A stretch of DNA of 64,000 bases, from assembly GCF_027244095.1 (NCBI RefSeq), contig NC_069665.1, positions 622,501 through 686,500 of the forward strand, written 5' to 3'. The notes under the pieces were generated by a model that saw nothing but the letters and a program-made list of their open reading frames with translations, was not told the DNA's origin and searched no databases. Positions 56,101-64,000 of this stretch are shown here, piece by piece. Every line of letters begins with the position of its first letter. Position 1 is the stretch's first letter. Position numbers and translations under genes: made by a program. This DNA is from Hemicordylus capensis. Taxonomy: Eukaryota; Chordata; Lepidosauria; Squamata; Cordylidae.

Positions 56101-59100
56101 ACCCTGGGTCTCCAGATGTTGCTGGACAAGAGGCCATGCGGCTGTGGGGTGGTAAGAGTTGTAGTCCCACAACACCTGGGGACCCAGCGTTGAGTCAGGC
56201 AGAGCTTTGCTGCACAGTGAAGGTGGATTCCATTGGTTTCTGCAAACTAACGAGTTCATTCACAAAATGCCTGCAATCTGGCGCTTCCTTACACAGTGGG
56301 ATGTCACATATGAAAGTCTGTTATGACCAAGCCCTATTGAAATAAATGGAAATTAAGCTAGTCAAGCCTAACTTTTCTCACTGGTTGATATTCTGACTCA
56401 AATTCCTAGTCCCTGAGTAGTACTATGGAGAATTTTAATCAGCATGTCAACCACAGGTTCCAATGGCCATCAGTCATGACCAACATTCTTGGAATACTCC
56501 CCATTAACTGATGTGACCTTGTTATTTTATAACAACAACAACAACAACAACAACAATTCCTTCGATTCATTGCCTCACACATGGATACTAAAATGTTTAG
56601 AAACAACTGGTGTCAGCAAAAACATTCAGATATTTATTTAAAAAAAGCAATGAGCATGTGGAGTACACAGTTAATAATCAATGGCGAGACACTTGGACAG
56701 GTTAGCATTAGAAGAGGCATTTTCCAAGGGGACTCACTATCCCCTCTATTGTTTGTAATCGCCATGACCCCACTTTCACAAATACTAAACAAAACAGGCC
56801 TCGGATACCAAACATCTAAAACATCAAGTAAAATCAACCATCTACTGTACATGGACGATCTGAAGTTGTATGGAAAGTCCCAGTCAGAAATCGAATCACT
56901 GCTAAACACTGTATATTCAGTAGCGATATAGCAATGGAGTTTGGACTAGACAAGTGTGCTGCATTAATAATGAACAGAGGAAAAATAAGAAAAACAGAAG
57001 GAATAGAACTGCCCAATGGAAGCAAGATCAAGAACCTGGAAGAGAAAGAACCTTACAAATACTTGGGCATTCTCCAGGCTGATAACATCGCACACACTGA
57101 AGTTAAAAGAAAAATTGGAAGTGAAGGTGGACTGGACATGATGAGGCAGCTGCATGAGCATATGATCCAGGCTGATAACATTGCACACTCTGAAGTTAAA
57201 AGAAAAATTGGAAGTGAATACATCAGGAGAGTTAGAAAAATCCTCAAGTCCAAACTCAATGGCGGGAACACCATACAAGCCATAAACTCCTGGGCTATAC
57301 CTGTTATCAGATACACTGCAGGAATAATAGACTGGACCCAGGCAGAGCTAGAGACGCTAGATCGTAAGACCAGGAAAATCATGACCGTCAATCATGCTCT
57401 GCACCCCCGCAGTGATGTCGATAGGCTATACCTCCCTTGCAGCTCAGGTGGAAGAGGAATGCTGCAAGTCCATCAAACAGTAGAGGAGGAGAAAAGAGGC
57501 CTTGAAGAATATATCAAGGACAGTGAAGAAGATGCACTTAAAATGGTCAAGAACGAGAAACTATTCAACACCAATGAAAGAAAGCAGGCCTACAAGAAAG
57601 AACAAGTCAAGAACTGAGCAGAAAAATGGAAAAATAAGCCACTGCATGGTCAATATTTGCACAATATAAGTGGAAAATCAGACATCAGCAAGACCTGGCA
57701 ATGGCTTAAGAATGGCAACTTGAAGAAAGAAACAGAGGGTTTAATACTGGCTGCACAAGAACAGGCACTAAGAACAAATGCAATAAGAGCAAAAGTCAAA
57801 AAATCCACCACAAACAGCAAGTGCCGCCTTTGTAAGGAAGCAGATGAAACAGTGGACCACCTAATCAGCTGTTGTAAAAAGATCGCACAGACTGACTTCA
57901 AACAAAGGCATGACAAAGTAGCAGGGATGATACACTGGAACATCTGCAAAAAATACAAGCTACCTGTAGCCAAACATTGGTGGGACCATAAAATTGAAAA
58001 AGTTGAAGAAGATGAAGATGTAAAAATATTATGGGACTTTCGACTACAAACAGACCAACATCTGCCACATAATACACCAGATATAACTGTAGTCGAGAAG
58101 AAAGAAAAACAAGTCAAAATAATCGACATAGCAATACCAGGGGATAGCAGAATAGAAGAAAAAGAAATAGAAAAAACAACAAAATACAAAGATCTACAGA
58201 TTGAAATTGAAAGGCTGTGGCAGAAAAAGACCCAAATAATCCCAGTGGTCATTGGCGCCCTGGGTGCAGTTCCAAAAGACCTTGAAGAGCACCTCAACAC
58301 CATCGGGGCCACAGAAATCACCATCACCAATGACAAAAAACAGCTTTACTGGGAACAGCCTATATTCTGCGACGATATCTATAACAATTGACAATAAAAT
58401 TCTGGCATCCCAGGTCCTTGGGAAGGACTCGATGTCTGGATAAAACAAACCAGTCAATAACACCTGTCTGACTGTGTAAACAAGAAATAATAATAATTCG
58501 ATTTCTATACCGCCCTTCCAAAAATGGCTCAGGGGGGTTTACAAAGACAAATAACAAACAAATAAGATGGCTCCCTGTCCCCAAAGGGCTCACATTCTAA
58601 AAAGAAACTTAAGACACACACCAGCAACAGTCACTGGAAGTACTGTGCTGGGGGTGGATAGGGCCAGTTACTCTCCCCCTGCTAAATAAAGAGAATCACC
58701 ACGGTAAAAGGTGCCTCTTTGCCCAGTTAGCATTTTGCACAATAACCACCCCCACCACCTAGTAAAATGGTTGGTAGTTTGCAGACATGTCTCCCACACT
58801 GCAAAAGTTCAGACCTTCTATGTCTAAAAGCACAAAAAAAAAACTACCAAAGTTTACTCAAACCGTAACCCCAACCCTAACCCATGCTTTTCCAACCGGA
58901 GAGTTTCCCACATTTCCAGTGACATTAATCTTTCTGGGATTTTCATCCCCCCTCCCCCCGGTAGTCTGGGCAAGGTCTGGAACCTCTCTGTGAAAATGGC
59001 ATGTTTCTACCGTTTGTGGTTGGTCTGGGAGTTCCATGTCAGTCAGTGAGGCCCAAGGAGCGATAGATCAATAGATTGCTCAATAGTATCCAGACATCTG

Positions 59101-62100
59101 CAGCTCCTGACTATCAGTGAGCAAGATGAGGAAGCCGCCTAGTTCCCGCCAACTCCGAACACTTTTCTAAGCAGAGCTACGCATCTGTGGCCTTCCAGCT
59201 GTTTTGGGACCACAGTTCCCAACATCTGTGGCCAGTCGTCAGGGGCAATTGGAGTTGTAGGCCAACATCTGCAGGTGGCTTCAAGCAATCGGCAAACCAC
59301 CCATTTCTAGCCTTCCATCGGTGTGGATGGTTGGAGGGAGCTGCAATTAAGCTGGACCAGTCAGTAATGCAGGATTACATCATCACTGTGTTTCAAAACA
59401 GAGTGTGTCACAGTCACGGGCATCTCTCTCTGTGATGCAACTGTGACAAAACCCACCGGCTGAATATTGCATCCTGGTGATTGACACACGATCGGGTAGA
59501 TCTGTAGCTGATGTCCCGTACTCTTGAACTAGGACTGGAATAATGTATGGAATCAAAAAGAACATCAGCTTCTGATCCTGCAATGTGATCCACCCAGTTG
59601 TGCGTCAATCACCGGGACACACTATTCAGTCCGTGGGTAAGGCGACAAAGGACTTGCTCACACACAGTCCTGGGAGTTTCCTTGCAAAACTCTCCCTCAT
59701 GTGCCTCGTCAGGTCATGTGCTGCTGGTGATTTGTTCCAGCATGAATTGTCTAGAGCTGGGCTCTCTGGACTCTGGCTGTGCCCTTCAGTCCCAAGCCTG
59801 ACCGTTCTCGGGCTGTTGAAGCCGTGCCTACGCCTGGTTTGTGGCTTTCGATCCGTTTTCAACTGAAGCCAGCCGTTAGCTAGAGGTCTTCTTTCCTATC
59901 TTCAAGGACTTCTGAATAAAGTGTATGAGTTCAAGCTTACATGAATCTCCATGCGCATCATGTCCAAGCTCTTGGCTCCGAGAGGCTGCCAACTTCTGCC
60001 CTCATGGGCGTGAGTGAGCTCCTGAAATGCTCTGCTGTATCAGTAAGTGCCCCCAAGAAGCCTAACACTGCCCAACACAGACTCTTTGCCTTTCCACTTC
60101 CACGCGGCCATCTACTGGCATTTGAGCACCGGGACCTCCTACCTTGCTGCAACGATAGGAGACCACCTGAGAGAGAAGCCATCCGGACTCCTTTGCGATC
60201 GAGCCAAAGTCGCTGGAGATGTTGGCGATGGCGGCCTTGCTGCAGCTCAGCCCTGCCAAGTGGCTTTGCTGGGCAGCCGCCTTCAGCAGGGGCAGGAATG
60301 CCTGTGGAGGAAGCAGGAGAAGATGCAGCCCCAACGGGCAGCTTGCAAGCCCAGAGGCAGGCACGGGCAGCACCCCCAGCAAGAGCCCCTTCTGGGTGCA
60401 CAAAGCACGGCGGGGGCGGGGAGGGACAGGCCTGGAAGGGCCGAGGTGGCGTTTGGCGAGGGGAGCAGGGAGGGTGGCAGGAGAGGGGGGCCTCTTGGGA
60501 GACAAGGAAAGCCTCCCGGAAGGGACCCGCTTCTCATCCACCACGGCCAGTGCTGGGGTTTTCACTCTCAGCCGGCTCTACTGGGGGCGATTCTGTGCTT
60601 GCAGCTAGTTCAGTCTTCGCCTTTTTGCAAAAAGACAAGATCTCCAGGGGCGGATTAACCGCTTTGCCACCCACGGGAGCAACTTTTATAGACAAAAAGG
60701 GGGGCTCCCCTTGTGCCCCCCCTCCCTGCTGCCGCAGCCCCCAGAGGTGCCTGGCAAAATTTGAGGTGTGGCAACTTGCTGGCCCTCAAATTTTGCCCCC
60801 CTAGGCAGATGCCTCCTTCGCCTCTGCCTTAATCTGCCTGGGGAGATCGCTTGGCTACTTTGCCCTGTCTGGGAATTCGGAAGGTAGGTTCTGCCTGACC
60901 CCACAAGGGGAAAGCAGGAGCCAAGAAAGGTAGTCAAGAAATGTACGAAATAAATTCAAGCTTCCCTTCCAGGACCCCTCCCAGCCAGGCGCCAAGAACT
61001 GGCGGCCGGTTGGTAGCAGTGAGATGCCCTCCTGCTCTGAGCAGCACCAGGGTGGGTGGGTGGGTGGGTGGGTTCCTCCCCGCCCTCCGCTTCCCTGGCA
61101 CCTGTGCACCTTTCCTTCTGCCATGTCAGAGCATTTCCGAAAAGCTCCGGCAAGGAAGAGCTCATCAGCCCGTCCTGACGGGTTTGCCTCACCTGGCTCA
61201 CTTGCAAGGCGCCCAAGGTGTTGGTGTGGAACAGCCTGGCCATGGTCTCAGCCGTTTCGCTGGCCAGGCGGATGAATTTGATCAGAATGCCGGCATTATT
61301 GATCAGCAGAGTCAGCCCTTTCTCTTTCACACACGCCTTCACTCTCTGCACGGCAGCCTCGATGCTCTTCAGATCTCGGATATCTTCTCGGAGAGAAAAG
61401 AAAGCAGTCGTGGGTCTGGCCCAACAGGACAAGAACCCCAGCAGACCTTGGGGGGGGCAGCGCACGGCCCAAGGGGGCACCCCACAGGATGCCAAAGCAA
61501 AGCACCCTCTCTCCCCAGCAGGGATCCTAGGAACAGAAGCAACTGCCTTTTGTCGAGTCAGACTCTTGGTCCCTCCAGCTCAGGATTGTCTACGCTGACT
61601 GGCAGCAGCTTCTCCAAGGTGCTGGGCAGGGGAGACTCTCTCAGCCCTGTCTCGGAGCTGCTGCTGCTGCTGGGGATTGGATGGGGGCCCTTCAGAGGCT
61701 CCCCACTGCATTCGGGGCCCCTCCCCTCAGGGAATCTCTGGCAGGGCTCCCATGTAGCCACCCATCCAAATGCAAAGCAGGGCAGACCCTGCTCGGCAGC
61801 AACCGAGGCCATTCATGCTGGCAGCCACAAGACCAGCTCTCCTCCCCAAATCCTGGAGCACCCCTTCCCACACATGGGGCACAAATGCTGGGGTCAACAA
61901 GCTATCGGGGGCCAGATCGGGGATCTGGGGCTGGCTGAACTCAGCCCACCAGCACAACTTGTCCAGCAGGCAGGCAGGCAGCAGTGGGATACCCAGGAGG
62001 GGAGACGGCTGACCCGGAGCTCACCTGGCCAATGGGCCCAGGCAGCAGCCTTCTTGGAAACCACCACACCCCTCTGAGGACCGCCTGTGGTCCTCAGCGG

Positions 62101-62838
62101 CTAGAGAAAGGTGGCACTCCTGACATGCTCAGAAGCACCTGTCAAGCCGGCAAGTGAGAGGAGCGCAGCCCTAGCCGGTGCACGAGCGAGTCCGGGTCCC
62201 AGGACATGAGGTGCTGATGAGCACGACTCCGTCTGTGGCTCTCTTCTGGGACCAGGTCCTGCAGGGGAAGGTCTCCGGCCCCTCCCTGGGTGCTCGCCTG
62301 GCCACTGCTGCCAGAGAAGGGGGAGGGCCTGTGCAGCCCCCACAGAGCCGGTGGCGTCCCGTGGATGGGAGCAGCTCCGGGCCCCGAGCTTGGAAGGGCC
62401 ACAGCACTGCCCCCCAGGAGCCCCCCAAGCCCTGGCACAGTGCGAGGAGGAGAGAAGCCACCTGGGAGCCTGCAAGGGCCATGGGGGCTGCTGGGCATTG
62501 CGGGGTGGGGTGGCGGGGCTCACACCGAGTGGGTGGTGAAAGGGGGGCCCAGCCCTCCTCAGCCCCCTTCCGGAAGCCTCCCAGTACCAGCGGGCCTCCC
62601 TCCTGCTAGAGCGCCCGGGTGCCAAAGCTTCCCGCCAGCACCACGGGGAAGCTGCAGGATGCTGCCACTGGGAGCGAATCAGCCAGGAATGAAAAGGCCA
62701 GATGGGAAGAAGGAAGCAGAGCGACCCCAAGGAAAAGGGGCGGCACCACCTGGACACCCGAACCGTTCGGCACCCCCCAGGCATACCTAGCTGGAGCACG
62801 ACCAGGTTGGGGTGAGCCAAAGCCAGGCTCCGCAGCTC
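52203..62838 (-). CDS. C-factor-like short-chain dehydrogenase/reductase, copy 2 (5' exon outside window)
   Basis: Coding exons in transcript order: 62787-62838, 61193-61383, 60143-60301, 55754-55864, 52203-52316. They form an uninterrupted 627-nt frame (208 residues plus stop) with the same phases as exons 2-6 of copy 1. Motifs: LLINNAGIL, a serine in IANISSDFGS, YRCSK as YxxxK, IHPGWVKT and the C-terminal WEGNPVPW. No exon with a TGxxxGxG motif was found between 62838 and 64000, so the first exon should lie just beyond the right edge. Exon borders are conserved with copy 1, but the protein differs widely in exons 3 and 6, so the duplication is not recent. Intron 4 (55865-60142) holds the R4-like LINE. 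Substrate unknown. Confidence 0.88.
52525..52835 (+). repeat. About 300-bp dispersed repeat, third copy
   Basis: Starts AACATAGGAAGCTGCC and contains TCTAGCTCAGTACTGTCTAC and GCAACCAGGGTGGGCCCTGC, the most complete of the four copies. SDR copy 2 intron 5. Confidence 0.7.
53128..53164. repeat. TG dinucleotide microsatellite
   Basis: About 16 uninterrupted TG units in SDR copy 2 intron 5. Confidence 0.95.
53466..53660. mobile_element. Diverged relative of the 63.6-kb inverted-end element
   Basis: Starts CCTGGGCGTTTCCCAGATTA and contains TCAGCAGGATACCGTTCA, both matching the 63641-63896 element. The right end is not recognisable. Confidence 0.5.
54850..55520 (+). mobile_element. Probable L2-type LINE 3' fragment
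   Basis: CCATTCTATGGAACTCCCTGCC matches the LWNSLP coding motif and is followed by TTTCAACAGAATCTGAAAAC and a T-rich tail. SDR copy 2 intron 5. Confidence 0.5.
55754..55864 (-). CDS. SDR copy 2, exon 5
   Basis: Encodes TALNMLTRCQALEYKQFGIL and CIAIHPGWVKTAMGSCL. It has the same 111-nt length as in copy 1. Acceptor catctgcag, donor CTG|gtaagt. Confidence 0.93.
56095..56194. repeat. Foldback repeat of the same type
   Basis: GGGTCTCCAGATGTTGCTGG at the left and GAGTTGTAGTCCCACAACAC then CTGGGGACCCAG at the right form inverted arms. Confidence 0.65.
56530..56556. repeat. ACA trinucleotide microsatellite
   Basis: Eight to nine AAC units directly left of the R4-like LINE. Confidence 0.95.
56560..58460 (+). 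mobile_element. 5'-truncated R4/Dong-like LINE with restriction-like endonuclease
   Basis: Coding remnants start in the reverse-transcriptase domain (RRGIFQGDSLSPLLFVIAM, then LLYMDDLKLYGKS with the catalytic YMDD). They continue through thumb-like sequence (YLPCSSGGRGMLQVHQTVEE), a CCHC finger (CRLCKEADETVDHLISCC with H, then QRHD) and a restriction-like endonuclease (NTPDITVV, IIDIAIPGD, KYKDLQIE). The fused RLE and the finger place it with R4/Dong-type LINEs known from lizards. It is broken by one frame change near 56930 and a stop at 57615-57617 that reads TGA where CGA would fit. It lies in SDR copy 2 intron 4 in opposite orientation to the gene, beside an ACA microsatellite (56530-56556). 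Confidence 0.8.
57065..57220 (+). repeat. Internal duplication in the R4-like LINE
   Basis: The segment coding QADNIAHTEVKRKIGSE occurs twice, near 57077-57124 and 57170-57217, in the same frame and 93 bp apart. Confidence 0.8.
58485..58745 (-). repeat. Interspersed squamate repeat
   Basis: Starts AATAATAATTCGATTTCTAT, then CCGCCCTTCCAAAAATGGCT and GTCCCCAAAGGGCTCAC. It abuts the R4-like LINE. Family name not known to me. Confidence 0.55.
59189..59282. repeat. Foldback repeat of the same type, diverged
   Basis: CCAGCTGTTTTGGGACCACAG at the left pairs loosely with GGAGTTGTAGGCCAACATCTG at the right. Confidence 0.5.
60143..60301 (-). CDS. SDR copy 2, exon 4, active site
   Basis: Encodes AFLPLLKAAAQQSHLAGLSC, AAIANISSDFGSIAKESG and QVVSYRCSK. 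It is one codon shorter than in copy 1. Acceptor cctccacag, donor AAG|gtagga. Confidence 0.9.
60645..60840. mobile_element. Decayed hAT-like MITE
   Basis: Ends CAGGGGCGGATTAA and TTAATCTGCCTG are inverted with mismatches, and inner blocks CAAAATTTGAGG and CCTCAAATTTTG form a strong hairpin. The duplication is not clear. It lies in SDR copy 2 intron 3. Confidence 0.5.
61050..61073. repeat. GGTG tetranucleotide run, possible G-quadruplex
   Basis: Six GGGT units give at least four G-triplets with one-base loops, in SDR copy 2 intron 3. Confidence 0.8.
61193..61383 (-). CDS. SDR copy 2, exon 3
   Basis: Encodes DIRDLKSIEAAVQRVKACVK, GLTLLINNAGILIKFIRLAS and LFHTNTLGALQVSQ. It is one codon longer than the copy 1 exon. 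Acceptor ctctccgagaag is an unusual AAG type; donor CAG|gtgagg. Confidence 0.87.
61530..61855 (+). repeat. About 300-bp dispersed repeat, fourth copy
   Basis: Contains TCTACGCTGACTGGCAGCAG and CAAAGCAGGGCAGACCCTGC; more diverged than the others. SDR copy 2 intron 2. Confidence 0.6.
62787..62838 (-). CDS. SDR copy 2, exon 2
   Basis: 52 nt encoding ELRSLALAHPNLVVLQL plus one base. Acceptor cttccttctag, donor G|gtatgc. Confidence 0.88.
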
Positions 62839-63132
62839 CTAGAAGGAAGAGAGAGCCGGCTCAGCAGGGGAGAGCTCTGCTGCTGGGCAGAGGAAGCGCC
62901 CCCCCCCCTCCGCCCCGCCAGGCCCTCCGTCCCAGCAGATGATCTCCAGGCAGCATCTCCTGCAGAGCAAGTCCTTCTGCAGCCCGGCCTGGAGATGCTG
63001 TTGGCCACTCAGCCTGGCGTCTTCTGCAGGCCAAGCAGCTCCACTGCGTCTCTTGGATCTTGCCGAGAATGGTCCAGATTCCAGCACTTGAGAGCAACAC
63101 ACAACCCTGGCCCACAGGGAGGCAACTTTGAT

Positions 63133-63226
63133 CTCCAGCTGCTGCTGAACTACAACTCCCTTTATCCCCAGTTGCCATTTATTGCCGCTGGGGAGGATCG
63201 AAGCTGTAGTTCTGGAACGGCTGGAG
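63133..63226. repeat. Foldback repeat of the same type
   Basis: CTCCAGCTGCTGCTGAACTA then CAACTCCC at the left, and GCTGTAGTTCTGGAACGGCTGGAG's inverted arm at the right. Confidence 0.65.
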
Positions 63227-63640
63227 AACCAAGGTTGCCTCCCCCACCGCCCCGCCCCGCCCCGCCCCTGCTAGCCCGTCCATCCAGCCCGCTTCTTCCA
63301 TGCAAACTGCCCCCAGTGGCTAACACCTCCTCCAAAGGTCTCTGGGACGCTTGCTTCGCCTCTCTCCCCCAGGGGGCCCTCCTGCCAGCGGGTGGGATGG
63401 GCACAACTCTGAATCTCCTCTGCGCTTGTGGGATTTGGGTCAGCTGCATGTGAACCACCCACTGGTGGTCACTCTGCCAGCCCTACACAGCAGGAAATGG
63501 AAACCACCTGGCCAGGAAAGTGCATTTTCCTGAAATAAGGGTTCACAGCAAGAAGCAGGACCCCTTGGCATTCATGCCCAGAGTGCTGCCAGCCCAGGAA
63601 AGGCGAGTAGTTTTCCCAAAGCAAGGAGTAGGAAGTCTAA

Positions 63641-63896
63641 ATCCAGGGTGCTTTCCAGATTAACCTGTCTGCGGAGTGTGCTTCCGTCCTTCCTGTGTTG
63701 TGACACCGCAGTCCCTATGCTGTCAGCAGGGTGCCGTTCACATTTCGGATGCCTTGCTTCGGATTTTAATCGATGCGATGCAAAAAAGAAGCGGAGTTTT
63801 CCGTTGTAGATTCTGGGGATTGTTTTCAATTTGATCCTGCCAAGCGGAAGCATTTTACCCCGGTTGTGACGGGTAACCTGGAAAGCACCCAGGGGG
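63641..63896. mobile_element. Small DNA transposon with inverted ends
   Basis: Left end GGGTGCTTTCCAGATTA and right end TAACCTGGAAAGCACCC are inverted copies with one mismatch. The interior (TCAGCAGGGTGCCGTTCA) is shared with 53466-53660. No duplication could be fixed, so the superfamily is open. Confidence 0.6.
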
Positions 63897-64000
63897 TATT
63901 TTAGCACGGGCTTTAGACCATGAGTGTTGACAGTACTAGTCTCGGGCACCCATCTGGTGTTGCTGGAGGGGATGGAAGAGCCGTGCCTGGTTTAGCACCT

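Noticed and set aside
56581-58391. Open frames that could pass for a host gene
   Set aside because: YMDD, CCHC and endonuclease motifs identify them as a LINE.
62839-64000. Search for exon 1 of SDR copy 2
   Set aside because: No minus-strand frame here has a TGxxxGxG motif with a following donor, so no exon is called.

Overview
This is vertebrate nuclear DNA with intron-split genes, a CpG-rich promoter and many interspersed repeats. tRNA-derived SINEs of the type known from lizards and snakes, an R4-like LINE with a restriction-like endonuclease, L2/CR1-type LINE tails and hAT-type elements together point to a squamate reptile. The species cannot be read from the sequence.

Four protein-coding genes can be assembled exon by exon with consistent splice phases. 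(1) KCTD19, minus strand, from the start codon at 23585 to the stop at 1404: 16 coding exons that sum to 946 codons plus a stop. (2) LRRC36, plus strand, 23689 to 37733: 14 coding exons that sum to 720 codons plus a stop. The two are head to head, with start codons about 100 bp apart in a CpG-rich region that holds a perfect RFX-type X-box palindrome. This matches the KCTD19-LRRC36 neighbourhood of mammals as I remember it. (3) A complete C-factor-like short-chain dehydrogenase/reductase (SDR), minus strand, 47616 to 40378: 6 exons, 257 residues. (4) A second SDR of the same subfamily and exon layout, minus strand, 62838 to 52203, whose first exon probably lies beyond the right edge.

Layout: 1-1403 is flank downstream of KCTD19. 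1404-23585 is KCTD19, with introns full of repeats. 23.1-24.3 kb is the shared CpG-rich promoter. 23689-37733 is LRRC36. 37.7-40.4 kb is the gap where LRRC36 and SDR copy 1 converge; it contains a 197-bp hAT-type MITE. 40.4-47.6 kb is SDR copy 1. 47.6-52.2 kb is intergenic, with a 1444-bp hAT element flanked by a perfect 8-bp duplication, then an L2-type LINE tail and other repeats. 52.2-62.8 kb is SDR copy 2, whose largest introns hold the R4-like LINE (56.6-58.4 kb) and further repeats. 62.8-64 kb is repeat-rich flank or first intron.

KCTD19 is known in mammals as a male-meiosis factor acting with ZFP541 and HDAC1/2. LRRC36 is a leucine-rich-repeat/coiled-coil protein. The SDRs are predicted cytosolic NAD(P)-dependent oxidoreductases of unknown substrate. 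No CRISPR array, rRNA or tRNA gene, operon or bacterial feature was seen. The most notable points are the X-box between KCTD19 and LRRC36, a KCTD19 stop codon lying inside its poly(A) signal, a one-codon first coding exon, the tandem SDR pair, and two hAT elements with intact target-site duplications.
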